Source of the DNA: Bombardia bombarda
Taxonomy: Eukaryota; Ascomycota; Sordariomycetes; Sordariales; Lasiosphaeriaceae
Assembly: GCA_030512295.1 (NCBI GenBank)
Contig: JAULSR010000001.1
Coordinates: 1,922,001 to 1,986,000 of the forward strand
Reading direction: 5' to 3'
DNA length: 64,000 nucleotides
The position numbers and the translations under genes are program-made. Each line of letters begins with the position of its first letter. Position 1 is the stretch's first letter. Under the pieces are notes generated by a model. The model did not search any database. It was not told where the DNA came from and saw nothing but the letters and a program-made list of their open reading frames with translations. This document shows, piece after piece, positions 36,368 through 49,556 of the stretch.

Positions 36368-39300
36368 TCAATGAGTCGAATTATGCGTCCTGTAAAGCTC
36401 ACGAAACGCCGAATCCTCCCGTCCAAGCAGTGCCTGCGGCGCATCGCACTCGAGCAGCTTACCCTGCCCCAGGACTGCGATACGGTCGAACCGGTCAATG
36501 TAGGTCAAGCGGTGCAGAACCGCAATGACAGTGGCATCTTTGAACTCGCTGTCGATCACGGCCTGCATGGTGGCCTCTGTTCCCTGGTCGACACTACAGA
36601 CGAGGGGGGGATCATGTCAGTCAGCATGTCCCACCAAGGAGGTCGCCAGCGCAATGCAAACGACAACACAGAAGAAAGGGTAGAATGAAACGAAACACAA
36701 GGGGATAATTAACAGAAAGAAATGAAAGCATCATCATACCTGCTCGTCGCCTCATCCAAGATCAAAATCCTGCTCCTCACCAACAGCGCCCGTGCCAGGC
36801 ACAGCAGCTGCCTCTCGCCCTGCGACCACTCGCTCGCCACCAGGTCCATATCCAGCCCGCCGCCGGCACTGATACGCGCCTCCAAGCCGACCTTGCGCAC
36901 CGCCGCCTCGATATCAGCGTCCGACGACCGCTGGCGCGGGTCGAGGTTGAACCGCACCGCGCCGGGTATAAAGTACGGGTCCTGCGGGACGACGTTGAGC
37001 CGCGAGCGGACGTCGTTCCCGCGCAGTCTCGACAGATCGACGCCGTCAATCGTGATCTGGCCCTCCGGCAGCTCAATCATCTGCAGCAACGCCATGATGA
37101 GCGACGTCTTGCCGCTGCCTGAGGATCCGCAGATGGCTACCTTTTGGCCTGGGGCGATGCTCAGGGTTATGCTTGTGAGTACCGGGGGGCGTCAGGCCTG
37201 AGGAGGGTATATGATCAGCTTCCTCTTGAAGAGGCAAACGCACACAAAAAGAGGAGAAAACTCACGCATATCTAGCCACAACATCCCTAAACCCAATCGC
37301 CCCCAGCTGCGGCCACCCGCCCGCAAGCCCCATCTTCACCACCCCCACCACCTCCTCCCTCGGCGTATCCCGCATAAACTCCCTCACCCTCGCCACCGCC
37401 CCAATCGACGTCTCCAGCCTCGTCCACGCCTGTATCGCCTGTATAAGCAGCGAATTGAACTGCAGCGTCAGCACCAGCGCGACACCCAGCGCACCCGCAC
37501 TGATACCACCACTCCTACCAGAAGCCGTCGCCACCGCCACGGCAACAAGCACCACCGCCAGCGCGCCGACCGTCAGATCCAGCACCAGCGCGAGCCACTG
37601 CTGGATGCACAGCAACATGTAGAACGGTCGCTGCGAGCGGTTCAGCATCTGGCTGTTGCGGTCGTGGAAGGCGGGGGCCCAGCCGAACGCGCGGATGGTC
37701 GCGACCCCCTGGACAGTCTCGATGAAGTGCTTGTAGAGGGGCGCTTTGGCCTCGATGTCGATGAAGCGGACCTGGCGCGAGGTGCGCAGGTAGTAGCGCT
37801 GGACGAGGAAGAGGGCGGCGGCGAGGATGGGGATGGTGGCCGAGAGGTATTTGCCGAGGACGCAGATGATGATTAGTTCGACGAGGCATTCGGTCGCGCC
37901 TGTGGTTAAGGGAAAGAGTGGTTGGTTAGTAGATGGTGAGGGGTTGACAAGGGTTAGGTGGTTTAAAGGGGTAAAAGGGGTAATTACTTACCGGTCGTGA
38001 ACTGGATTGCTTGGTTAGGGAGCGTCATGTCGATGAGGTCCATGTCTTGACTGAATCTAAACACACGATATTTATTAGACAGAGCCAGCAATGACTGAGA
38101 GAATGTATGAGTAGATAAGTACCGGTTTGTGATCGTGCCCGTATCTGTGGTTTGGAAGAAGGAGAATGGAGCCCTATAACGTCAAATATTTAGTACACTA
38201 GCAAATATCAACACCAAATTCTTATAGGACCGCGTTCTTACTTGAGGGTTGCATCTAAAAGATCCGAATGCAGTTTCAGGGCAGTGTTATTGATGACTCT
38301 GATGAAGAAAGTCCTGAAATTATAATCAGTCAGTCAGTCTCGCTCCAGCCAAATGGCAAAAACGAGTAATAACGAACAACTCACCAGCATTCCATAGCCG
38401 GCCCTACATTCGCCAGCACGACCAACAGGGCATACACCCCGAGGTAAAGACCCAGCTCTTGGTTGGGCTCTCTTTCATTTGCTGCCGTCCACCTTTCGAT
38501 CCATATTGCTAGTAGAAAGGATCAGCATCTTTACTCCACACCTAAAAACAAACCAACTCAGGGGTTCCAGCTGGGCAGTTGTGTACTTACGTGTGCAGCT
38601 CGCAGCAACAGCTCCTATTAGAGTATAGGTTCCCCATAACAGCACGGCAGTCGGCCCTGCGCATCGAGCGTAATACGCGTAAACAGCCCAGCTGCCGTTT
38701 CTTCTCTGAAGAGCGGGTTCTTGAGAAGCCGCCCCCGCAGGGCCAGGTGCATGGCTGGGTCTATGCGGGAGCTGTTGTTCGTAAATGTCACTCGGTGTAT
38801 CTGCAGATTCATCCTTGAAGTTGAGAGACGCCTCTGTGTTTTCGACAAGGTTGGCTGCCCGCTGTTGGAGCTCTTCATATGACCCTTGCTCCACCACTCT
38901 GCCATTCTCAAGCACGATGATCTCATCCACATGGGGCAGAACACGTCCTAAGTGTTGTTAGTTGAGTCGGAGCTTATACTCACAGGTATAGCATACTTAC
39001 GGCTGTGTGTGGCAATCACAACAGAAATGCCAGCTTTTCTGAAATAGCCATCCTTGCTAAACAGCTTGACAGTAACCATGCTCGCAGTCGTGGGATCCAG
39101 TCCACTCATGACATCGTCCAAGATGACAATAGGAAGTCTGGAATAGACTGCACGAGCAAGGGCCTGTTCATAATGTCAGTCAAGTACCACCACCATAGGC
39201 TTCTCGTCCATCAGGAAGAACAAATAAGTAAACACACTCACCACCCGCTGTCTCTGCCCTCCACTCAACGACCCGCCCTGGCTCCCCGCAACCGCCAAAT

Positions 39301-41958
39301 CCCCGCCATGCATCGTTGCAATATCCGCCTGCAGGCCAGAGCGCGCAACAGAGAAGTCATACCATTTCTGGTCAAACACCCCCAGCCCCCCGGTAATGTT
39401 GTGCCGTATCGTATCATTCATGATCCACGGCGTCTGGGAGCAAAACGCAACCCCCGTCAAGCTCGATGTCGCAGATCCACCACCACCATCCTTCAAGATC
39501 GTTTCCCCCACCATACTGGCCAACAACGTGGACTTGCCTGACGCAACCGGGCCGACGATGGCGGTGAACCCAGGACGGATCGTCAAGCTCAGCCCGCGCA
39601 GCACAATCTCGGACGCATCGTCCGCAGACCAGGAAATATCAGCACGCTCAAAACGCACGAGGGGCGTCTGCTCCGATGTTGGCGGTGCTGGTTGCGACTG
39701 GGTGCTCAAGGGGACGTTGTTCTGCAGAGACTCCAGAGACCCAGGCGATGGGGAAACATCTGCCGGTGGGGGTGATGGCAGCGGTAGCGGCGGAGACACC
39801 GGCTTCCGAAAGAGATATGCCTCGATACGTCCAAAGCACGCAACAGCCTGCATGCACGACGGAAACGCCTGGCAGAACAAAAGCACCGGGTTCGTCACAA
39901 GACCGATCAGGGCAAGAGAGGCGAATGCTTGAGCACCAAGCAGCGTCTCATCTCTCCTGACTGTCGCGATGATGGCGTAGACGGCGAACGTCACGAACGG
40001 GGCAAAAGTTGTAGGCGTATTTCCTGGCCGTCTGTCAGCGTCCAGCCAAGCAACCAGCCCGTTCAGCTTTGAACGAGAGAGATAATACAACAGCCAAACA
40101 ACTACTCACCAATCATGATCTGCCAGATAAGCAGACTACGAAAGTTCTCTGAAGTCCGCAGCTCAACAGCCCGCAGCTTCAAGATGATGGTTTCCAAGAC
40201 ATCAGTGAGCCCGAGCATCTTGACAGCCTTCATGTCGCCTAGCATGCTGGCCGTGACGGCGACTCTCCTCTGGACGCATTCAACCCACTCCCTCTGCGCA
40301 GGGCCAAAACGAGCCGCGACGGGCGATGCTGCCGCGACGGATGCTGAGAAAAGAATGACCAATCAGCAAGGTGTGGGCATAAACATAGCAAAAATGGGTA
40401 TACGCACCAATGCAAACAACCAGCGGCACGACAGACGCCACTGATATCTGGCGCGCCAACAGCCAGATCGCAATAGCAACCTCAGGCGCCGAGGCCCATA
40501 TCTCATGCATCAGCCTGGACGACTGCACGATGCGCTCGACGTCAGTCCCCATCAGGGTCAAGGCCGCCGAGTCGTTGGCGGCACTGGTCTGCAGGGTTGT
40601 CGTGTGTCGGTAGATCATGGCGACGAGTCCGGCGCGGAACTTGGTGAGCAGGCGGTTCGTCTGGCGCCAGTACAGTGCTCGCGATATCTAACAAACACGC
40701 GAAGTCCATCCACCTTAATCAGCACATAACTCAAAATCATACGAGATTATGATAAACAGCCAAACCAGAGCTCCTATCAGACAACCAAGTGCCAGTACAT
40801 GTACTCACCGCAATCCCAAAATACGCCAACACGAACGCGCCCACCAGCGCCGGCCCATACCTCTCCCGCTCCCGCTGCTCCCTGCCCGGCCTGGCATTCA
40901 GATACGACACCGACGCGCCGATCAGAAACGGCTGGCAAAAGCTGAACGCCGACAGCGCCAACCTGTACGGCACCGCCGCGAAGACGGCCCCCGCGTTGGC
41001 GCGCAACGTCGCCCGGAGCAAGCGGTGCTTACCAGGGCCCTCCCTCCGCCACGCCTCATCCAGCCTCGTCCACGTCGACTCCTCCTCCAGATCAACATCG
41101 ACTCTAGGGATGTCGCCGAGCTGCAGCACCGTTGCGTAGCCCGTCTGGAAGAAGGGGAGGGTCCAGAAGTAGAAGCTGCGGCTCCAGAAGCCCGTCGTCT
41201 GCTCGGCCGTCGCGGTGGTTTTGTAGCGCGGGTGTAGGTAGCGTGTCTTGGGGGTTGACTCGACGAGGACGATGGCGACGGTGGTGAGGAAGATGAGGGT
41301 CCATGTGGCGCGTGCGAAGCTGTCCACGGGGATGAGCCAGAGCGAGCGCAGACGGGCGGTGGAGAGGATGGCGGATGTGGAGTAGTACAGGACGAGCAGG
41401 TCGGAGGGTTTGAGGGAGCGCTGGTCTTCGAGGAGGGAGAGGATTGCTGAGGTTAGGGTAGCGGCTGCGGGGAGGACTGCCGAGGCGAGGGAGAGCCGCG
41501 TGCGGAGGGTGGGCTGGTGGAGGCGGGATATGGGGAAGAGGATTTGGAAGGTTAGGAGGAGGGCTATGAGGATCTGGTAGGGATGGTTGGTGTGGTTAGT
41601 TTGGTATTCAGGTTTGTCTACCGTGTATTTAGTGTTGTTGATGTTGATTGCTCACGAGTTTACATATTGCCAGGCGGTACGATGTCAGCTTGACCGGCGC
41701 CTTCCAGAGATGGCGGAGCCGCCAGGGCAGCAGCAAGAGGAACATTGCAGCCGGTAGAGCGACGAAGAAGACATCCTCGAACAGCAAGGTGAAGTCAAAG
41801 GGGCGACAGGCCGTGTCGACTCGGGGGCTGAACTGGTCGTCGCCATACGGGGGACAGCTGCCACTAAGGGCCCTTCTCATGGTGGTGATGGCTGCCATTG
41901 CTGATAGAAAGCATATGTAGACTGAGAATAACAGCAATTGGGCTGTGAACTCACTCAC
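36368..41958 (-). CDS. ABCC (MRP-type) full-length ABC exporter, 14 exons, one frame break
   Basis: Fourteen exons on the minus strand: 41958-41656, 41573-40809, 40687-40408, 40343-40110, 40023-39242, 39163-39001, 38947-38591, 38508-38385, 38313-38242, 38173-38123, 38056-37992, 37899-37266, 37197-36740, 36593-36368. Together they give about 1,504 residues if the frame break is repaired. Layout: extra N-terminal membrane domain, TMD1, NBD1 (Walker A GPVASGKST, signature LSGGQRQR, Walker B VILDDVMSGLD), TMD2, NBD2 (Walker A GSSGSGKTS, WSQGERQL, LILDEATSSVD, His in VLHRL). As usual in this class, NBD1 has Asp instead of the catalytic Glu and NBD2 keeps Glu. Such pumps export drugs or conjugates. 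At the start of exon 13 the frame needs one more C (run 37184-37189) to read DAPPVLTSITL. Otherwise a TAA follows, or the CAAG acceptor near 37172 would delete about ten residues. The substrate is unknown. Confidence 0.88.
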
Positions 41959-43544
41959 AACTGCTTTGAGACAAGACGCCCGTCATATGTTATATAGGTA
42001 CCTGCCAAGGTTCGCGAAAGAAAACAAAAAAGAAAAGGAGGGAGGGGGGGTGCTTCTGAGGCTCTGGACTAGACCAGCGAATACGCGTCTCCTAGAACTA
42101 CTAGCGAAGACGCGCCCCTGCGAAGAGGAGGACATGGTAAAAGCAAGGTGCATGGATGATGATAAATCCAACAATGCTGTCATGATACCACGTTGGGAAG
42201 AAGGTGTTGGACTAGACATGGACTAGGCAACAGGTGAATGAAAGAGATAGCAAACGATTGTTGGTAGTCAATTGACTTGGTCTTGGTTGATTGGTTGCGG
42301 CGTGAAGAAGAAAGCATCCCCACCCCTGGCAAATCGTGCTTTCCTTCCCAGCGTCGGCCATAAGCTTCAATCGCGAAAATGAAAATCGCAAACTAGAAAT
42401 CCCACAAAACGTGAGAGAGTACCATCCGTGATCGTAAGTCCTCAATCCAACTTGACCGCCGCGCGTTTATCGGCCTCGTTACGCTAGAGAAGCGTGTCTG
42501 CTGCAGTATGTTGTCTTGGGGGTCCATGCCCTTTGAGAGGTCTTTGTTGGCCAATAATGGCTACTGTGTAGAGTAAACGCGGCATGGCTGCGTAACTGGT
42601 GCCAAAGTAGTGTGACGAAGCACAACACCTACAGAGATGCCATGGCGCATGACGTGCAGCCTCGCTTGCGAGGTGAGGCTGTCTAGACCTGACATGGAGT
42701 AGGTAGAGGAGCTGTTCCCGGGAATGCAGCCAGCCGCGCCAGAGAGGGGATTGTCTAAGCACCCATGATCCTTGTATTCGTAAGCTGAAAATTGTTTGAA
42801 GACGCGCCATTGCCAGCTAATCGCAGCACTACTTTGAAGGCCCGAGTATTGGTTTTTTATTTTATTAATTGAGGTAATTGGGTGAGGAGACGGACATCCA
42901 GGGCAACTTCAAGCTGTCAATTACGAAGTAATTTCAACCATGAACGTTGCCAAGTGCCTGCCCTACGAATACAAATGGGAGCTAAGCTTGCCAAGTAAGC
43001 CACCAAAACCCACGCTCGGTACGGGCCGGCAGGCAGGTGGAGATGTCTTGTGGCGGGGAGCTGTCACTGAAATGGGACGACAGGAAGTGGCAGGCGTAAT
43101 GCCCGAGCCAACCTTCCTGTTTCCCAATGCTGTTCTAAATTTTCCAAAATGAATAATTCCATGATACAGCTCAGTTTCAACCCAATCTTGACGCGTTTTA
43201 TACAAGTTGAGAATTACGAATCAAGATAATCTTTTTACTATCCACGTACTATGCAGACCGCGCTACTTACCGATAAGGCAGGTCCGCGTCAAACAATGGC
43301 TGCTGGGACTTGGCAGTCTCGCCCTACGCCACCAAACGCTCGGAGTGTCACGTAAGCGGCGTCGCGTCCAACATGATGGCTTCAATTTTTGTTCACCCAC
43401 CTACGCTATACACACAAAATGCACACTCCTTTATAGGTCCAAATACAGGGCCTTCCACTCATTCGGGACATTGGACATTCGCTCTTTGGCAGGAATCAGG
43501 AGCACCACGAATTGATCATCACAACCTTGGAAACATCACAAAAA
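41959..43544. promoter_or_regulatory. Divergent upstream region of ABCC exporter and MFS transporter
   Basis: 1.6 kb between two divergent transporter genes. No gene is supported. Shared control of the two exporters is possible from orientation alone, and no specific site is recognised. Confidence 0.4.
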
Positions 43545-45343
43545 ATGGAGGACAGACAACCAGATGAAGCCACCAGCTTGCTCCATTCTTCCCCATCACC
43601 GCCCCCCTCACCACCTCCAAACCCACCACTCCCAAGTTCAACCACCACCACCACCACCACCACCACCACCACCACCAAAAACCCCTGGCGCATCATCATC
43701 ACCGCCATCGCCGTCAACCTCCTCCTCAACATCAGCAGCCACATCAGCCTCGTCCCGCAGACCTACCTCCTCCAGTCCATCATCTGCCGCCGCTACTACT
43801 CCTCCTCTTCCTCCCCCCAGCATCCCCATCCCCCCTTTCCAGGAGCAGACAGATGCGCCATCGCCCCCATCCAAAGCGAGGTAGCCTACATCAACGCCTG
43901 GAAGGACTTTTTCGAGACGCTGCCCGTGATATTGCTCGTCGTGCCGTACGGCGCGCTCGCCGACCGCATCGGCCGCAAGCCCGTGCTGCTGCTGGCCATC
44001 GTCGGCTGCTTTATGAACGACGTGTGGATCCGGCTGGTGTATTGGTTCCCCGAGGTGTTTCCGTCGGTGCGGGCGGTGTGGCTGGGCGGGCTGTGGCAGG
44101 CGATTGGGGCCGGGGCGGCGACGTTTTCGTCGGTGAATTATGTGCTGGTTGCGGATGTTTGTCCGGTTGAGATGAGGTGGGTGCATACATACCTGAATGA
44201 GTGATGATTTTTGGAGAGAGAGAGAGAGAGACGCGGTGGCTTATTCCGAGAGATGATTATAGGACTACCGCCTTCGCGTACATCCAGTCGGCCGCGCTGC
44301 TGTCCATGCTTGTCTTTGTGCCCGTGGGCGGCGCGCTGATAGACGCTGTGAGCCCGTGGCTGCCCATGATGCTTGGGTCTGGTGTTTTGGTTCTGAGCTT
44401 TGTGGTTGTGGTGCTGTTTGTGCCTGAGACCTTGCCGGCTGGGGGGAAGAAGGTGCTGTCCGACGGTGAAGGCGACGACGAGAGGGTAAACTTGATTGCA
44501 GCAGCAGCAGATGGCAGCCACGGTGGCGGCTTCGCAGGGAGGATGAAGCTCCGCCTGCGGGAGAAAGCCAGCGAACTAGCTGTCTTTGGTCGATTCCTGG
44601 CGAGAAATGCCAGGGTCATAGTCATCATGCTGTGCTTCTTTGCCTTTTACTTTGGAGAGCAGGCAGGCGGTCCTCTGCTCCTCCTGTACGCTTCCTCGCG
44701 GCTTGGCTGGTCTCTTTCCAATGTGAGAACGAAACAAATTCCCCACGTGGTTGTTTGCGCCCGGCTTGCCTGCTAACCTTACCCACCCCAGGCCTCCTTC
44801 CTCATCTCCCTCGGCGCCGCCATCAGCATCGCCAACCTCACCCTCCTCATCCCCGCCACGTCCAGCTTCCTGCTGCGCCGCCTGCATCTGCACGAGACGG
44901 CCAAAGACAAAACTATCGCCCAGATCAGCGGCGTCTACCTCGTCCTCGGCTCCGCCACCCTCTTCCTCGCCAAGTCGTGGATTCTGTTGGTCGTGGGCCA
45001 GGTCCTCTGCCACCTGGGCTATGCCTTCGCCACGCCCGCGCGCAGCCTCGTCACCGGCATGGTGGAGAAGCAGCACCTCGGGACGCTGTACACGCTCATC
45101 TCGGTCCTGACGTACGCCGGCGTCCTCGCCGGCGGACCCGTGTTCGCGAGCGTCTTCAAGTGGGGCATGCGGTTGGGTGACTTTTGGAAGGGGCTGCAGT
45201 TTCTTCTGGCGGGGAGTTTCTTTGCGCTGGTGCTGGTTGCTGTTTCTGTTGCTGCTTCGGGGGCGGGGGTAAAAGGGAAGAGGCGGGAGGATAGGCGGGA
45301 GGAGGAGGGTGGGGATGTGGTAGAGCCGCCTGTTGCTTCTTAG
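43545..45343 (+). CDS. Major facilitator superfamily transporter
   Basis: Three exons (43545-44176, 44263-44722, 44792-45343) give 547 residues. The start ATG follows AAAAA. A Pro/Ser/Thr-rich cytosolic leader of about 45 residues includes a poly-Thr run from a (ACC)12 repeat (43641-43676). Twelve hydrophobic segments then follow, with MFS motif A-like PYGALADRIGRKPVLL after the second, a cytosolic loop between segments 6 and 7 (KKVLSDGEGDDERVN), and a basic C-terminal tail. The first intron has GTGGGT at the donor and a GA run. The second has GTGAGA. General family only: a secondary transporter whose substrate cannot be assigned. The divergent neighbour is an ABCC exporter, which suits a transport or efflux setting but proves nothing. 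Confidence 0.87.
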
Positions 45344-45721
45344 AAGGGGTTAATGATGTTGTGCTCTACTATTTGCTGGCAGTAGGTCTATTAAGCTGAG
45401 TGAAAAGAGCCGACTTTGTGTGATAACAAAAGCAAGAGACAGTCCAACTGACAAGACTGGAATCAGACCCCTTTTAGGGAGATCTTGGTTCAAGATGTGC
45501 ACACATGTATGGGCATGCATGTCTTATTGTGGAGAAGCTCACGTTCTACCGAAGTATACTCATATGTGTCAAATACAAGGACTCCCGTAAAAAAAGAAAA
45601 CAAGATAGAGTTATGTTGTTGTTGTTGTAAGTGTGTCCAATACCTCACTCTGATGTGGATTCCTGGGTGCGGTGGGTTCATATGCAATCCACCTTTGCTT
45701 TGTTTATATCAAAATATACCC
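45344..45721. other. Gap between MFS gene and tRNA-Thr
   Basis: Holds the MFS 3' flank. Nothing else is recognised. Confidence 0.5.
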
Positions 45722-45810
45722 GCCTGATTAGCATAGTGGCTAATGCGTTGCACTTGTATCAACTTCTCGACGATATGCAAAGATCACTGGTTCGATTCCA
45801 GTATCAGGCA
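45722..45810 (+). tRNA. tRNA-Thr(TGT) with a 16-nt intron
   Basis: The acceptor stem GCCTGAT pairs perfectly with ATCAGGC, and A is the discriminator. The D stem is GCAT/ATGC. The anticodon stem is TTGCA/TGCAA with loop CT-TGT-A plus A38. Removing 45759-45774 (16 nt) right after position 37 gives a normal 7-base loop and a 73-nt tRNA. The T arm is ACTGG-TTCGATT-CCAGT. The intron position is the canonical one for nuclear tRNAs. Confidence 0.94.
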
Positions 45811-48800
45811 TATTTATTGAGAGAAACCGTCTCGAATTCTTTTGTTTTATTTTTTGCTTTCTATTCTTCTTCGCAGCTATGTTGAACTTACCTACCGACG
45901 GACAGATCTGCAAACCGCCGTAGAAAAGGGGGTTTACGTTTTGACTAGAAATACGACAACATGTTTCTTTTAAGCTTCGAAGTACATAACATGAATGGCA
46001 TTGCGCAACTCAGATATCTGGATCATATTCTTTGCATCTGATTTGAATCATGCATGGAGTTTAGAGTTGTACATAGGTAAAGTAGTTTGCTGCTTCCTTA
46101 TTTCTAAAGGCAGTCAGTAAATGAGTGGCAAGGGTAAGATGAGAGTCGACTGCATCACAAGGACCTCAACGTCCCTGGGTCTTTTGATCTTAGAGAGATT
46201 GGTGCAGTCTAGAAAAAACAGAAGGTCTCAAAACTTGACAAGTCAACAACCGGACAAGTTGAGCATCCAATGCCGCACGATATCTGCACATGCACCTAGT
46301 ACCTACCTACCTACCTACCTACCTACCTAATCAAAGATAGCAAGTCCAAACGGGATAGAAGTCGTAGGAAGAACGGGACAGATCGGGGCTGCGCTATGCT
46401 ATGTCATGCCACCGCATGTCTGCAATGGACACACAGCTCCCGTCTTCACACCCCCCTGGCCGGCATATCTACTACTCAGTGCCTTCTGGAGAGGATCCAT
46501 CCTTCGTCCCCCTTACTTATGGAGTAAGACATACACGATGGCCGAAATGGACCTTACGACAAAGAGCAGTTTGTTGGAGAAAGCACCAATGTAAAGTGAC
46601 CAGCCATTCCAAAGACGTGACTGCCTTGCAGCTGTCGTATTTACAACTCTAGATGAAGATCGTCGTAGTATGATAGGCAAGGCAGACTACTGGAAGAGTG
46701 CAAGGGGTTTAGAAGCGGTTGGTCCAGTTACTTATCTGCACAGCTACTAATGCCTGTGAGTATCTTTTCCTGTCTCGCTGGGACGAGCAAGACAACAGGG
46801 TGTCTAACTTGCTATATCGCATAGCGGTGGTCAATGTCAATTGGGGCGGGAAGACGGTTATCTCCCAGACGCATAAACAGTTATGTGAACATGTGTATCC
46901 ATACAAGTGGGCTGGGTCTTATCTTGTTTGGTTCATGATGCTTGACCGTCTATGTTGTTGAATGGCTGTCGATGAGATATGATATGTATTCACAGACCGA
47001 GGACATGGCTTTCTGTGGCTATGGCAGTGTGCTCTGAACGTCTTGGATTTGGTCTTATTGGTCAAAACATATGTACCGATTATTATAGAATCTTTTATCA
47101 CGTTGTATTTTCTCGGAGGAAATAGTGTTTGGGGGCGGCTACTGCATGGAAGTCTCGTCCCGTGCTTAGCAGTATAGAAAGCGTATAGGAGTGGCGAGAT
47201 GGAGGCTGTTGACTGGCAACTTCCTACCTAAATAAGGTGATGAACGTTAAGTACTTATGAACGTAGCTATGCCTTGAAAAGGAGGGAGGATGGAAATGGT
47301 GTAGACAATGCATGTGCATGCATGCATAAAGTTTCGCACCGTTTGTTTCAACAACTGTCGAGACAAGACCCTTAATGGTAGGCCAATTTGGGATGTCTTT
47401 TTCGAATTCGATACACTGATATCGAAATAATAGCAACTCAACTCCTCCGTATTCATTGATACTATTCGATGCAACTCTGTGCACAAAGTTAATTGTGCAG
47501 TTGATGTAAACAAGGCTAAGTGAGCATGAAACTTGTCACAGAAGGCTGTGGGATGAAGTTCTGTGAAGAAGTTGGAATCTCATAAGAGTCTTCCTGAAAT
47601 TTGCCTTGCCTGTGTGGCAAAATTGGCTGATGCTTATAGCGAGGAGGCTTTGGATTCCACAGCCGCGAAGGAATCAATACGCACCATCGGTAGTCGACAC
47701 CTCCCCAGGGAGAAAAAAAAGAAGGATTCTGGAAAAGCTCGATAGAGGAATGGCTGGAACGGCTCGCCACCTCCTGACTTCCTAATGGGACCGCCTCATC
47801 AGGCATCAGAGGGATCAAGGCACCAACCATCACTTGAGTTGACCGACTTTTTATCGTAAATCATCATTTCCCATCAGTCGTGTTGAACTATCTGGTTCTC
47901 GAACCTGTCGAGCGATTAACGTGCAGCGAAAAAGCGACGGGGTCGTGGCTATGCTGTGGTCACAGGGTGTTTCTCACTGGTCGGAAATAAGGATTGGACG
48001 TTCTGTTCACTGGCCATCGAATAATTCGAAGACGTCAAGCTCTGGTGATTGTCGAATCACATCATTTCGATACGATCCTTTGTGCGACTGCGCCGTACCA
48101 TGTGTAACCAGGTGATGGCGGATGATGGCAGATACAGCACCTACACGTGTGGTGTGGTACCTGAATTGTGGACTGTTGCTGAAGCTTGTCCTTCACCTCA
48201 TAGCGGGAGAATCCGGGGCGTTGTCGTCGTAAGTCTGATGCTGCCGTGTAACATGGAATGCTACAGCGATGAGGCTGCCAACCTACATGTGCATGTCCAG
48301 TCGATATTCTGGCCATCCTAATTGAATCATCTGTATGTGTCACTTGTTGCGTAGATAAATTACCTCATGGGTGCCGTTGATGTTACCGTTGCCACCTTGT
48401 TGGCTTCGCGATCCAGCGCCGCGGATACTTGGTACTGCACTACACAATAGTCTATCAGGCTGTGCTGGGTTCTCTCCACCTTGGGTCGCAACCCTAGTGT
48501 AGGTAAGTAAGGTAGGTAATTGATACGGAACAGACGACACGGTATCTTTGCCGAGAGAACATGAGCTTTCTGAGAAAAGCTCGAGTCTTTGTCTGCTGTC
48601 AGCACCAGTGGGAGCAGCTGACAGTGCCGCCTTGATCGGCAAAGTTCTACCCGTAGCCACTTCCTCATGGGCCCGACCGAGGGAAGGATACTGAGATACA
48701 TGACGTAAATAGGCAAATGGCCCCCAAGACAGTACCTGAAGGCTTCCAGTATCGATTGAACAAAGTTCAGTTCAGACGATCCAGCACAGCCTAAGGAGCG

Positions 48801-49556
48801 ACACAGCCTTGAGGAGAACACCTAGCCTTAGGCAAACCGAGGTCAGCAGCTTGACTGGGAGACTGGCAAGGTAAAGCCTCATGGTGTCTTTTTACCAAGA
48901 CTTTGAATCCCACCATAAGGTGGAATATCAAATCGAAACGGGTGATATTGTTTCTTGGAGTGGATTCAGATCGGGGCTGAGCGGAAATAAAACCCATGGA
49001 CTGACTTTGAGTTGGGCCTTTGAACCCTGCAAAGTGGAACTTTCCCCGCAGGTCTAGCGGTACGTCACCCCGCCTTGGTGCGAGGGTGTTACTGGCCCCT
49101 GCAACGGTCCCCTGCACAGGCTCACAGGGCACATCATCAACCGTCCAGTGAGCTCGCTGCCGTCACATCATTCGCCCGTTCACCTGGACCTTACCTTTTA
49201 GGTTAGTTAGTAGGGTAGGGACCAAGTGTCGAGGGCGGTCAAACGTCGGCCGCACCTGCCTTTCTCCAAACGCCGTCCTACCTATCCTGTGCCCGTGAAA
49301 CGCGCCTCCACTGGATCTCTGCCTGGGTATATAACAGCGGCACCACTAGCCCTTTTGCCCACATCAGACCACGCCCTATCGTGTCTTTACCTACGATTTA
49401 ATTTAGCGTCAACAGCTACCTACCTTACTTACTTCAAACGTTCGCACCTAGAGCTGGCATTTGGAACTGTTGCATCTGCAAAAGCAAAATCTATTGCATC
49501 CACCATCATCAGTCTTTGCGACCGTCAACAAAACAATTCATAATACACAAGCAGCG
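45811..49556. other. 3.7-kb intergenic region before the stomatin-like gene
   Basis: No supported gene. It has an (ACCT)7 repeat at 46301-46328 and a TATA-type element, TATATAA, at 49328-49334, about 230 bp before the stomatin-like start codon. The remainder shows only short, unrelated open frames. Confidence 0.5.
46301..46328. repeat. (ACCT)7 microsatellite
   Basis: Seven perfect ACCT units in intergenic DNA, preceded by an imperfect ACCTAGT. Confidence 0.9.

Noticed and set aside
38385..38508. Suspected extra frame break in exon 8 of the ABCC exporter
   Set aside because: On careful re-reading the exon is 124 nt and fits both flanking phases, so it is intact.
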